Positions 1 to 6,071 of a DNA stretch of 6,147 nucleotides are shown here, piece after piece; position 1 is the stretch's first letter; each line of letters opens with the position of its first letter. Location of the stretch: contig JABMQG010000249.1 of NCBI GenBank assembly GCA_013203365.1, forward strand, positions 1 through 6,147, given 5' to 3'. The translations under genes were made by a program, and so were the position numbers. The notes under the pieces are model-generated. The model saw nothing but the letters and a program-made list of their open reading frames with translations. It searched no databases and had not been told where the DNA came from. The stretch comes from Planctomycetota bacterium. Its GTDB lineage: Bacteria > Planctomycetota > Phycisphaerae > SM23-33 > FEN-1343.

Positions 1-1187
1 ACGGTACCCAGCGTCACGCCGTCGCCGCCGACGAGGTTTTTCAGCAAGACGGTGTTGAGACCTGCGATGACGGTATCGCCTGCGACTTCCAGGTCGCCAA
101 GGCCGCCGGAATAGGTGCCAGCGAGCCCCAATTGTGTGGCGGCGTAGCTGCCACTGGCGTCAGCGACAATGAGGTCGCCGGCTACGCCGGTGGTATCCAC
201 CAGCTTTATGCCGTTGCCGTCGTCGCTGATTGACGCGACGAGTTTACCGGCGTTGTTGATGTGGTTGTTTATGGCGTCGAGGACATCCCCGATGGTATGT
301 GCGGTGATATCCTCGCCGTTGACCAAGCCGTATAGATTCACGTCGAGCAAAGTTCCGTCGCGTAGCGTGATATTCAGGTCGGCCCCTGCGGAGGTCCGCT
401 CAATTCCATTGCCGTCGTTGAGCAGGTTCAGGCTGGTTTGGGTGGTGATGTAGTTTATATCGCTGCCGGCCAATGGCGCATCGACGGCCGATCCGGCGAT
501 TCCCAGGTCGGATGCGGTCTGCCCTGTGCCGATGTCGGCAACGGTGATGGTGCCAGCCGGGAGGGCGGTCGTATCTGTCAGAACGATGGAGTCTCCGGAG
601 ATGCTGGCCGCGACCCCTAGGGTGGCGTGGTTATTGATGGCATCGAGCACGTCGGCGACGTTGACGGCGGTGGTCAGGTCGATATCGGCCGTCACCCCAG
701 CCCGGTCTGTGATGCGGATGCTGCCGCGACTAATGCCGCTTTGTCCGTTGAGGAAGTCTAACGGCGTTGCCCCGTCCAGTCGTCCGTGGCCTGTTTCGAA
801 GGTAATGGTCCCGGCTCCGATGGCTGTAGCATCGCTGTCGGCGAAGCCACCGCTGATCATCTGGTGACTTTGTACCAGCCGATGGACGGTAAACTGATAG
901 GTACCCAAGCTAGCGCCAGCCTCGGCCGTTGCGCTTAGTACCGAGTCATTGCTGGAGGTCGCGTTGGTAGCCAGGAAGGCATCTTCCTCCTTCATCGCAG
1001 TGAGCGAGGCCTTGGTGGCCAGCACGTTTGCGGAGATGCTCATCCATGCCGTCTTTTCCGTGTTGACTCTGGCAATCCGCGTATTGACGGCGTTCAGAGT
1101 ACGGGCCTCGATCTGCATAAGTTGATTGATCAGGTCGCCTGTGTTGATTCCGCTCATCAATCCAACGCTGCTGGATATTCCCGACAT
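1..1187 (-). CDS. fliD: Flagellar filament cap protein FliD (hook-associated protein 2), C-terminus cut off by window edge
   Basis: FliD caps the growing flagellar filament and helps exported flagellin fold at the tip; it is secreted through the flagellar type III apparatus. The frame is open from ATG 1187 to the left edge, giving 395 residues with no stop. The N-terminus carries the FliD signature: a Ser/Gly-rich start, GLMSGINTGDLINQLMQIEA at residues 9-28, then a helical stretch to about 65 that fits the D0/D1 coiled coil. GTYQFTV at 95-101 follows. Two flagellin hook IN-type modules occupy about 143-232 and 253-357, and a third begins near 381. The C-terminal helical domain is missing only because the window ends. 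No cleavable signal peptide is seen, as expected for this export route. GGAG at 1198-1195 with a 7-base spacer supports the start. It is divergent from the EPS genes. I am confident of the family; planctomycete origin is inferred from the repeat style. Confidence 0.9.
   Translation of the reverse strand, partial: MSGISSSVGLMSGINTGDLINQLMQIEARTLNAVNTRIARVNTEKTAWMSISANVLATKASLTAMKEEDAFLATNATSSNDSVLSATAEAGASLGTYQFTVHRLVQSHQMISGGFADSDATAIGAGTITFETGHGRLDGATPLDFLNGQSGISRGSIRITDRAGVTADIDLTTAVNVADVLDAINNHATLGVAASISGDSIVLTDTTALPAGTITVADIGTGQTASDLGIAGSAVDAPLAGSDINYITTQTSLNLLNDGNGIERTSAGADLNITLRDGTLLDVNLYGLVNGEDITAHTIGDVLDAINNHINNAGKLVASISDDGNGIKLVDTTGVAGDLIVADASGSYAATQLGLAGTYSGGLGDLEVAGDTVIAGLNTVLLKNLVGGDGVTLGT
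117..431 (-). repeat. Second flagellin IN-type module of FliD
   Basis: Residues 253-357 repeat the first module: L-N-D-G-N-G-I turn, ADLNITLRDGT (269-279), DVLDAINNH (301-309, identical to the first unit), IKLVDTT (327-333) and TQLGLAG (351-357). The unit spacing is about 110 residues. The DNA of the shared nonapeptide differs at five of nine codons, all synonymously, so the duplication is old. A third unit starts near residue 381 and runs off the window. Confidence 0.7.
492..761 (-). repeat. First flagellin IN-type module of FliD
   Basis: Residues 143-232 of FliD form one protein-level repeat unit: a short L-N-G-x-x-G-I turn, SRGSIRITDRAG (153-164), DVLDAINNH (179-187), a strand IVLTDTT (201-207) and SDLGIAG (226-232). 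The pattern matches the hook IN motif seen in flagellins and cap proteins, which forms surface-exposed beta domains of the cap. The boundary is approximate and was set by aligning it by eye with the second unit. Confidence 0.7.
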
Positions 1188-1194
1188 TAGGCTG

Positions 1195-1198
1195 CTCC
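1195..1198 (-). promoter_or_regulatory. Ribosome binding site of fliD
   Basis: On the minus strand GGAG lies 7 bases before ATG 1187. It fixes the start of fliD and agrees with the family-typical N-terminus. Confidence 0.7.
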
Positions 1199-1239
1199 GG
1201 GGCGTCGTCCTACTGGCTGGCGGCTGAGGTAACAGCGCA

Positions 1240-1259
1240 TTTATTGCGCCAGCAATAAA
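1240..1259. promoter_or_regulatory. Perfect 8-base inverted repeat upstream of fliD
   Basis: TTTATTGC (1240-1247) and GCAATAAA (1252-1259) are exact reverse complements around the 4-base loop GCCA. The repeat sits about 53 bases before the fliD start codon and over the start point predicted from the sigma-28-like boxes. It could be a protein-binding operator or a hairpin at the 5' end of the fliD leader. No run of T follows on either strand, so it does not look like an intrinsic terminator. Confidence 0.5.
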
Positions 1260-1263
1260 GTAA

Positions 1264-1292
1264 GCATCGGCCTCGATAAGGTATTGACTTTA
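1264..1292 (-). promoter_or_regulatory. Candidate sigma-28 (FliA)-type promoter for fliD
   Basis: On the minus strand TAAAGTCA (1292-1285) is followed after 13 bases by GCCGATGC (1271-1264). The flagellar sigma-28 consensus is TAAAGTTT, 11 bases, GCCGATAA, so each box matches 6 of 8 positions but the spacer is 2 bases too long. Transcription would begin near 1256-1258, leaving a leader of about 70 bases before fliD. The position ahead of a late flagellar gene supports the reading; the spacing argues against strong activity. The consensus is mainly from enteric bacteria and may not hold in this lineage. Confidence 0.35.
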
Positions 1293-1575
1293 GGGCATCT
1301 TAAGATCTGCCCACCCCTGAAGCCCTCAGTTTTGCCAACGCGCTCAGGCAACGGCATCCTGGCGACGTTCGCATTGCCAAAATAAAGTGCCGACCAACCA
1401 AGCACATAGCTGGTGCGATTGTAAGTATCTTGATAGATGGATATTACGTATCTCAGTGGTGCCACAATTTTTGGGTCAGGCGTTTGGATTGGTCGTGGGA
1501 AGCTCACATAGTCCCAAGGCCAGTTGTCTTCCTGCTTAGCACACACGTCGCTTTGTCTTATGCTTCCTGGCCGGC

Positions 1576-1605
1576 TGCGGCATCGCCTGATCGCGTCAGG
1601 CCGCA
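1576..1605. promoter_or_regulatory. GC-rich stem-loop in the divergent intergenic region
   Basis: GCCTGA (1585-1590) pairs with TCAGGC (1596-1601) around a 5-base loop. The stem is continued by TGCG (1576-1579) pairing with CGCA (1602-1605) across a 5-base bulge at 1580-1584, for 10 pairs in total. There is no T-tract after it on either strand, so a terminator role is unlikely. It may be structure in an untranslated leader or a binding site. Confidence 0.35.
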
Positions 1606-1754
1606 TAGATAACACAACTGCATTGGTTGCTTTGAGTTACTTGCAGATGGCCTATTTGCTCCACCTGTGGGTTGACACTGAATCATTCACTGCTCCAGGC
1701 CTTTCGGCCGTTTCGATCGCTTTACTTGGCGCACTCCGGATAGTTGCTACAGGT

Positions 1755-1774
1755 GGACTTTCTTAGTGAAGTCC
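1755..1774. promoter_or_regulatory. Inverted repeat in the EPS operon upstream region
   Basis: GGACTT (1755-1760) and AAGTCC (1769-1774) are exact reverse complements around an 8-base loop, about 115 bases before the sugar transferase start. It could be an operator or a leader hairpin. The length is modest, so chance is possible. Confidence 0.3.
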
Positions 1775-1859
1775 GGCGTGGAAGGTGTCGAAGCCTGTGT
1801 CGTAGAAGGGATGCACTGAATCGTTGTCTATGCAATTTATGCAGTTGACTGGTCTTGGG

Positions 1860-1883
1860 ATGCCCGCAGTGGCATATACGGAG
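1860..1883 (+). promoter_or_regulatory. Ribosome binding site of the sugar transferase with an adjoining short inverted repeat
   Basis: GGAG (1880-1883) lies 6 bases before ATG 1890 and sets the start of the first EPS gene. Just upstream ATGCC (1860-1864) and GGCAT (1871-1875) form a 5-base inverted repeat around 6 bases. If real, its position would allow a bound protein or a small hairpin to affect translation or early elongation. The binding site is better supported than the repeat. Confidence 0.55.
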
Positions 1884-1889
1884 TGACAC

Positions 1890-2546
1890 ATGACAATTTG
1901 GCCGGCAAGCATCGAATACCCTAATGCCGCTGATAAAGTGCTCGATACAGGCCGGGCGCGGATGTTCGATTTGTTCAAGACGGTTATGGATTACCTACTG
2001 GCAGTAGCGGTTGGGATAGTCCTGCTTCCGGTGCTCCTGATCTGCGTCATCATGATAAAGCTTTCCAGTCCTGGCCCTATTCTTTTCCGGCAGACTCGGC
2101 TGGGTAAAGACGGCAAGACGTTTGTCATGCTTAAATTACGAACAATGGAGCTGGATGCCGAGGAGCAAAGCGGGCCTATTCTGGCATCAGAAAACGACAG
2201 CAGGGTCATACGCTCGTGCAGATGGATGCGTCGCAGTCACCTGGACGAAATACCCCAGTTGATCAATGTCTTGCGTGGTGAAATGTCGCTGGTCGGGCCA
2301 CGCCCGGAACGCCCGGAAATTAGCGAGCAGGTCTGCAAGAGACTGCCGGAATTCCGGTATCGCCTTAAGGTTCGCCCGGGCATCACGGGGCTGGCGCAGA
2401 TTTGCAACGGGTATGACACGTGTTTGGACGCGTTTAAGCATAAGTTGCGGTACGACTTAGAGTATATCAGCCGACGAAACTGTATGACGGAGCTGGCTAT
2501 TTTATTAGTCACGTTGGTGAAGTTTTATGATCCGTCGGCCAGATGA
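1890..2546 (+). CDS. Short-form priming sugar-phosphate transferase for exopolysaccharide (bacterial sugar transferase family)
   Basis: Members of this monotopic phosphoglycosyl transferase family move a sugar phosphate from a nucleotide sugar to undecaprenyl phosphate at the inner membrane, the first step of EPS repeat-unit assembly. The protein has 218 residues: a soluble 24-residue lead, one hydrophobic membrane-associated segment at about 34-57, SSPGPILFRQTRLG (59-72), KLRTM (82-86), the catalytic Asp-Glu pair D119-E120 in LDEIPQL, then NVLRGEMSLVGPRPERPE (126-143) and VRPGITGLAQ (161-170). All core motifs of the catalytic domain are present. It lacks the extra N-terminal membrane helices and CoA-binding-like domain of long WbaP/WcaJ forms, so it resembles PglC-size enzymes. 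GGAG 6 bases before ATG 1890 supports the start; M25 is a weaker alternative. It leads the EPS gene row. The donor sugar cannot be told from the sequence. Confidence 0.92.
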   Translation: MTIWPASIEYPNAADKVLDTGRARMFDLFKTVMDYLLAVAVGIVLLPVLLICVIMIKLSSPGPILFRQTRLGKDGKTFVMLKLRTMELDAEEQSGPILASENDSRVIRSCRWMRRSHLDEIPQLINVLRGEMSLVGPRPERPEISEQVCKRLPEFRYRLKVRPGITGLAQICNGYDTCLDAFKHKLRYDLEYISRRNCMTELAILLVTLVKFYDPSAR

Positions 2547-2602
2547 AAGAACCCGGTTTAATTGATGAATCTTCGCCAAGAAAATCGAGTTCGAGTACTT
2601 CG

Positions 2603-2608
2603 AAAGGA
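2603..2608 (+). promoter_or_regulatory. Ribosome binding site that decides the export lipoprotein start
   Basis: AAAGGA lies 7 bases before ATG 2616. The longer in-frame starts TTG 2562 and ATG 2565 have no comparable site, so translation most likely begins at 2616. Confidence 0.7.
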
Positions 2609-2615
2609 TGCAGCG

Positions 2616-3425
2616 ATGCCATCTCACGCGTACAAGATGGTTGCCATTTTTTTTCTGGCGGCTCTTGCCTGGCCCCTTTTGGGCGGATGCAGCACGACAG
2701 ACCACCAAGCCCTCATTGCGTTCATGGCCACCGCCAATGGTTCTGGCGGATGCGGGGAATATCGGGTAATGCCGCCCGACATCTTATCCATCAACGCCAT
2801 GCCGACGGAAGAGTACATCAACCTGATTGTACGGGTGGGGCCGGACGGCAGGAGCTTTCTGCCGTTGATCGGGGAGTATGATTTTGCGGGCAAGTCCACG
2901 ACACAGATCGCTGCCGAGATTACCGCAGGCCTTCGAGGCTACTACGAGGACGTACAAGTGACAGTCGCGGTCGAGCGGTATCAAAGCCAGCGATACTATG
3001 TTTTCGGTGAGGTGACCCGGCCTGGCGTCTATCCGTTTACAGGGACCGACAGTTTGATCAGTGCCCTTGCTGCGGCTGAGCCGACGCGGCTAGCCCAGCA
3101 GGAGAAGGTCTATCTGGTTCGCGGTCTGGACCCCCTACCGAACGAAGAAGGGATCGAACTGGACTCGACCGGCAGGATCAAGAACAAGGTTCAGAAAGTC
3201 GCAATCAACCTGCTGGAGATGACGCGGGACGGCAAGATGTCCGCGAACCTTCTGCTGGCCAATAACGACGTGATTTATGTTCCGGCCAACCCGGCAGCGA
3301 AAGTCGGGCTGGCGCTTCAGAATCTATTGTTGCCGGCAAGGCCGGTCATCGAGGCCGCCCACGTGCCGACAGATACGCTGTCCGGAACACAACCGGACAT
3401 GAGAGGTGCCAGGAATGTCAGGTGA
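2616..3425 (+). CDS. Wza-type polysaccharide export outer-membrane lipoprotein (Poly_export/SLBB)
   Basis: This protein would form the outer-membrane and periplasmic exit channel for the polymer. From ATG 2616 it has 269 residues. A lipoprotein signal peptide (K7, hydrophobic 8-22) ends in the lipobox LLGGC with C25 as the lipidated residue. The Poly_export domain spans about 48-120, with EYRVMPPDIL (48-57), VGPDGRSFLPLIG (74-86) and a DVQVTV strand (112-117). One SLBB domain follows from about 126 (YYVFGEVTRPGVYPF, 127-141) to NNDVIYVP (216-223). The tail holds a predicted helix at 227-239, where Wza has its outer-membrane barrel helix. E. coli Wza is longer and has additional periplasmic repeat domains, so this is the compact type. 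An upstream in-frame extension to 2562 would add 18 residues in front of the signal peptide and is unlikely. It starts 69 bases after the transferase and precedes the chain-length gene. Confidence 0.9.
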   Translation: MPSHAYKMVAIFFLAALAWPLLGGCSTTDHQALIAFMATANGSGGCGEYRVMPPDILSINAMPTEEYINLIVRVGPDGRSFLPLIGEYDFAGKSTTQIAAEITAGLRGYYEDVQVTVAVERYQSQRYYVFGEVTRPGVYPFTGTDSLISALAAAEPTRLAQQEKVYLVRGLDPLPNEEGIELDSTGRIKNKVQKVAINLLEMTRDGKMSANLLLANNDVIYVPANPAAKVGLALQNLLLPARPVIEAAHVPTDTLSGTQPDMRGARNVR

Positions 3426-3470
3426 GTCGGTCGTGACAGACGCACTGAGCTTCACGGGACCAATAACCTT

Positions 3471-3494
3471 ATGAATATGGCAAGAGAACAATGA
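3471..3494 (+). other. Possible seven-codon leader frame overlapping the chain-length gene start
   Basis: ATG 3471 opens a frame of seven codons (MNMAREQ) whose TGA at 3492-3494 overlaps the ATGATG start pair of the next gene. Such an overlap could couple translation. No good ribosome binding site precedes 3471 and the frame is tiny, so it may be chance. It is recorded because the start of the downstream gene is itself weakly supported. Confidence 0.15.
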
Positions 3495-5131
3495 TGACAA
3501 CTTACGGTTCACAACTTGGGTTTGTCGATTATGTCGGCATAATATGGCGGCGTCGCAACGCCGCCTTGCTGGCGGCCGGCCTCTTCGCGTGCACAACCTT
3601 TGTGGCCTTCAATTTCATTCCTAAGCGATATACGGCCCAGACAGTCTTCGAGCGACGTGCGGACGCGGTAGGAACCATGACGGAGAAAGGCACACCCGCG
3701 AAGTTCTCGACGTTCAAGCCAACGCTGGTGCACGATCTGACCGCAAGATCATCTGTACTTGCGGCGCTGACCCAGCTTGGCTATGCCAAACATCCAGCCA
3801 CAGGCGTCGCGGGGCAGCTGACACCGGACGGCTCTGCCGAGCTCGATCGGCTGGCGGGCGCCATCGCCAAGGACCTGCGTGTGACTTGGATCGTCCAGAC
3901 AAACAACCTGGACCAAGTCAATGTCTCGCTGAGCAGCACAGACATAATATTTGCCTGCTCGCTGACCAACAGGTTGGTGGAGAACTATATCGCTGACACT
4001 CGCAAGAAGATTATCGAACAATTGTCCGACAGTGTTGTATTCCTAAACGAGCGGATCGCGGCGGCGAAGGCAGGAGCAATCGAGGCACGGGAACAACGGT
4101 ACAATTATCTTAAGGGCCATCCGAACATGCTGCCGGAGAACCCGCAGTTCGTGGACGATCAGATAGCTCAGTTGGAGTTGCGACGAGAGCAACTCCGGCA
4201 GGACCGCAAGGCGTTGGATCACAAAATTGCTTTCTTGGCAGGCCTCAAGACCGGCCAAGACGAGTCAAATCCCGATCGAGTGGAGACCGCGGCACAGATT
4301 CACCTGCTGGAACGGCAGCTTTGCGATCTTCAAAACCGCTTGCGGATGACCGACATGCACCCGAGGGTGCTCAAGTTGAAGCGATCGATTGACCAAGCCA
4401 AGGCTAAGCTGAAGGGTATGCCGACGAGGACCGCTGTCGAGGGTGAAGGTACGAGCGATAAGGCTGCCGCGATTGCCTTGGATGTCGACCAGCTAGTCGC
4501 CGAGCGGAAACACATTGATATCTTGATTGCCCGTAACGAACAGCTTTACGCCGAGTATCAGACCGCTAGGGCGAACTTTCTGCCTGTTGTCCAAGAGTAC
4601 AATCGGCTAACCGACCTTATCGCAGAGGCCGACGCCGACGTGAAGATGTGGCGTACAAACAAGGCCGGTGTTCATATGGCACTGGAGGCCGAGGAGAACG
4701 GCTCTCGCACGCATCTTCAAATCGTCAAGGCCGCCCGGCCGGCATATATGCCAAGTTGGCCGAAGCTATGGCATGTATTCATCCTGGGCATTGGGGGCGC
4801 GTTGGCCTTCGGTGCCTTGCTGGCGGTCATGATGGCCCGGATGAGTTGCAGCTTCTCTAGTCCGGCCCAGGCGAAAGAGGCCCTTGGGCTGCCAGTGGTT
4901 GGCACAGTCGGCCTGATTCTTTCACCGGCGGCCCAGAGGTTGCAAATGATCCGGCGGTATGTGCTGATACCTGCGGCAGCATGCTTGCTGCTTCTGATTA
5001 CGATCATCGCTGCTGCCGGCGTCATCGTGTCTGCGAACTACCCTGAGAGATACGCACAGATTATCGAGTATGTCAGCCCTGCGACGCGGTCGCTGTGGCA
5101 CGACGTGCAAGACATACTGGGCCTGATCTAG
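3491..5131 (+). CDS. Wzz/Wzc-type polysaccharide chain-length (co-polymerase) protein lacking a kinase domain
   Basis: This inner-membrane protein would set polymer length and contact the Wza-type exporter across the periplasm. It has 546 residues. The Wzz-like N-terminus includes FVDYVGIIWRRR (11-22) and a first membrane helix at about 24-44. A long charged, coiled-coil-rich periplasmic part runs to about 425, with the family-typical HPRVLKLKRSI at 290-300. The Pro-rich ARPAYMPSWP (415-424) precedes a second helix at 427-449. The cytoplasmic stretch SSPAQAKEALGLPVVGTVG (456-474) matches the linker that leads into the kinase in Wzc. Here no Walker A or B motif follows; a third hydrophobic helix (490-514) and about 32 residues end the protein. 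ATG 3491 and ATG 3494 are adjacent candidates; AAGAGA at 3482-3487 is spaced better for 3494. It resembles chain-length proteins of exosortase-linked EPS loci. The kinase is probably encoded at 6081. Confidence 0.88.
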   Translation: MMTTYGSQLGFVDYVGIIWRRRNAALLAAGLFACTTFVAFNFIPKRYTAQTVFERRADAVGTMTEKGTPAKFSTFKPTLVHDLTARSSVLAALTQLGYAKHPATGVAGQLTPDGSAELDRLAGAIAKDLRVTWIVQTNNLDQVNVSLSSTDIIFACSLTNRLVENYIADTRKKIIEQLSDSVVFLNERIAAAKAGAIEAREQRYNYLKGHPNMLPENPQFVDDQIAQLELRREQLRQDRKALDHKIAFLAGLKTGQDESNPDRVETAAQIHLLERQLCDLQNRLRMTDMHPRVLKLKRSIDQAKAKLKGMPTRTAVEGEGTSDKAAAIALDVDQLVAERKHIDILIARNEQLYAEYQTARANFLPVVQEYNRLTDLIAEADADVKMWRTNKAGVHMALEAEENGSRTHLQIVKAARPAYMPSWPKLWHVFILGIGGALAFGALLAVMMARMSCSFSSPAQAKEALGLPVVGTVGLILSPAAQRLQMIRRYVLIPAAACLLLLITIIAAAGVIVSANYPERYAQIIEYVSPATRSLWHDVQDILGLI

Positions 5132-5135
5132 CGGG

Positions 5136-5142
5136 AAAGGAG
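5136..5142 (+). promoter_or_regulatory. Strong ribosome binding site that decides the ATPase start
   Basis: AAAGGAG lies 6 bases before GTG 5149 and 4 bases after the preceding stop codon. A longer in-frame GTG start at 5095 lies inside the chain-length gene and would add 18 residues unlike the family. The strong site marks 5149 as the start. Confidence 0.8.
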
Positions 5143-5148
5143 CCGGGT

Positions 5149-6027
5149 GTGTATCTGGATTTCTTCAACTTTAAGCTGTTTCCATTCGCCAATACAGCCG
5201 ACCCGCGTTTTTTCTACGCCAATGAAGGGCACGAGGAGGCGCTGGCCAACATGACATATGCCGTCGAGCAAGGCAAGGGAATGGTCATGATCACCGGCGA
5301 AGTGGGCACCGGCAAGACGCTGATTTCGAGTGTATTGAGCCTTCGCCTGCGTCGCATCGCGATTGTGGTTACGATTGCCGATCCGCTGGTCAGCGGCGAC
5401 AAATTGATGCGTTGCGTTCAGCTGGCCCTGCTGGGCCCGCACAGCAGAAGGCTCGACCGTATCGCGGGTCAAACCGCGTTGGCGTCGCGATTGACTGCCC
5501 TTCAGCGGACTGGCCAGCGGGTGGCCGTAGTGGTGGATGAGAGCCAAGATCTTTGCAAGGGCGCCCTGGAACAACTGCGGCTCATGAGCAACTGGGAAAA
5601 TTGCGCCGAGAAGCTCTTGCAGTGGGTGTTGATCGGTCAGCCGGAGTTTCGCGAGACACTTTTGAAGCCGGAGTGGGAACACCTCAGGCAGCGTATTGCA
5701 ATGAGTTTTCACCTGAGGGCGATGGAAAGTGGGCAGATACTGCCGTACATTCAGCACCGGCTCTGTGTCGCCAGCGGTGGCAAGAAACCGCTTGTGACTT
5801 TCGATCAGCCGGCCGTCGATTTCATTTTCAGGGCGTCGCGCGGATTGCCGCGGCTAATAAACAACGTTTGCGACGCGGCCCTCTTGGCGGCCTATGCCCA
5901 GGAGAAGACGGTGGTATCACTCGACATCGCCGAACAAGCTATCAACGAAATGACAAGCTGCTGCTGGAGCCCACAAGACGATCGGGCCGAGACGACCGGC
6001 AGGTTGCCAGTATCGGCGGCGGGTTAA
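5149..6027 (+). CDS. ExeA/GspA-type AAA ATPase of an EPS (exosortase-type) locus
   Basis: A cytoplasmic P-loop ATPase of 292 residues from GTG 5149. The N-terminus MYLDFFNFKLFPFANTADPR (1-20) is the classic opening of the ExeA family, also found in the secretion-type ATPases of PEP-CTERM/exosortase EPS loci. Walker A is GEVGTGKT (50-57). Walker B is VAVVVDES (125-132), with D130-E131. A sensor-1-like LIGQPE is at 161-166, the basic LRQRI at 179-183 may hold the arginine finger, and SRGLPRLINNVCDAAL (230-245) fits the sensor-2 helix. There is no C-terminal membrane helix or peptidoglycan-binding domain as in full ExeA; the last 25 residues look disordered and include C271-C272. The Walker B tail reads DESQ rather than the common DEAQ. 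It begins 17 bases after the chain-length gene stop, so the two are probably co-translated. The role in EPS export is not well established in the family. Confidence 0.9.
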   Translation: MYLDFFNFKLFPFANTADPRFFYANEGHEEALANMTYAVEQGKGMVMITGEVGTGKTLISSVLSLRLRRIAIVVTIADPLVSGDKLMRCVQLALLGPHSRRLDRIAGQTALASRLTALQRTGQRVAVVVDESQDLCKGALEQLRLMSNWENCAEKLLQWVLIGQPEFRETLLKPEWEHLRQRIAMSFHLRAMESGQILPYIQHRLCVASGGKKPLVTFDQPAVDFIFRASRGLPRLINNVCDAALLAAYAQEKTVVSLDIAEQAINEMTSCCWSPQDDRAETTGRLPVSAAG

Positions 6028-6067
6028 GGCTACCTGCCCGCGCGGGAATCAGTGTCACTCAGCCGTT

Positions 6068-6071
6068 GGAG
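6068..6071 (+). promoter_or_regulatory. Ribosome binding site of the last, partial gene
   Basis: GGAG lies 9 bases before ATG 6081. It supports a real start here, 53 bases after the ATPase stop. A 10-base palindrome, CCCGCGCGGG at 6037-6046, lies in the same gap; it is too short-looped for a good terminator and has no T-tract. Confidence 0.6.

Larger units (their letters stand above)
1188..1889. other. Divergent intergenic region between fliD and the EPS operon, no convincing gene
   Basis: About 700 bases separate two divergent start codons. Open frames exist on both strands, but none has a ribosome binding site, a recognisable family or a biased third-position pattern. The region looks more AT-rich than the genes to its right. 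It contains the fliD promoter candidate, inverted repeats at 1240-1259, 1576-1605, 1755-1774 and 1860-1875, a 10-base palindrome ATCTTAAGAT at 1297-1306 flanked by GGGC (1293-1296) and GCCC (1309-1312), and the 9-base direct repeat CACTGAATC at 1676-1684 and 1814-1822. TTGACA at 1672 and TTGACT at 1845 resemble -35 boxes, but neither has a fitting -10 box at normal spacing. Its most likely content is promoters and leaders for both directions. Confidence 0.6.

Noticed and set aside
169..867. Plus-strand open frames opposite fliD
   Set aside because: They are antisense shadows of the fliD reading frame, which has clear family motifs and a continuous open frame over the whole stretch.
1241..1615. 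A 124-codon minus-strand open frame ending 53 bases before fliD, same direction as fliD
   Set aside because: It starts with GTG without a ribosome binding site, has rare Arg and Ile codons and no third-position bias that I can see, matches no family I know, and would contain the fliD promoter candidate. It could be a decayed or lineage-specific gene; a homology search with hits in relatives would revive it.
1672..1700. TTGACA as a possible -35 box for the EPS operon
   Set aside because: No -10-like hexamer occurs 16-18 bases downstream; the same failure applies to TTGACT at 1845.
1698..1713. GGCC-TTTC-GGCC followed by G and three T as an intrinsic terminator
   Set aside because: A 4-pair stem and three T are too weak, and there is no gene immediately upstream to terminate.
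1524..1766. An 80-codon plus-strand open frame with a hydrophobic middle
   Set aside because: It has no ribosome binding site, no recognisable family, and overlaps the opposite open frame and hairpins. It looks like a chance frame in noncoding DNA.
2543..2881. A 112-codon frame whose ATG overlaps the sugar transferase stop
   Set aside because: The ATGA overlap looks like translational coupling, but the frame runs out of phase through the export lipoprotein gene, whose lipobox and domains are clear, and its own product matches nothing.
5128..5757. A 209-codon minus-strand frame opposite the ATPase gene
   Set aside because: It is antisense to a gene with intact Walker motifs and has no recognisable domain; long antisense frames are expected in GC-rich coding DNA.
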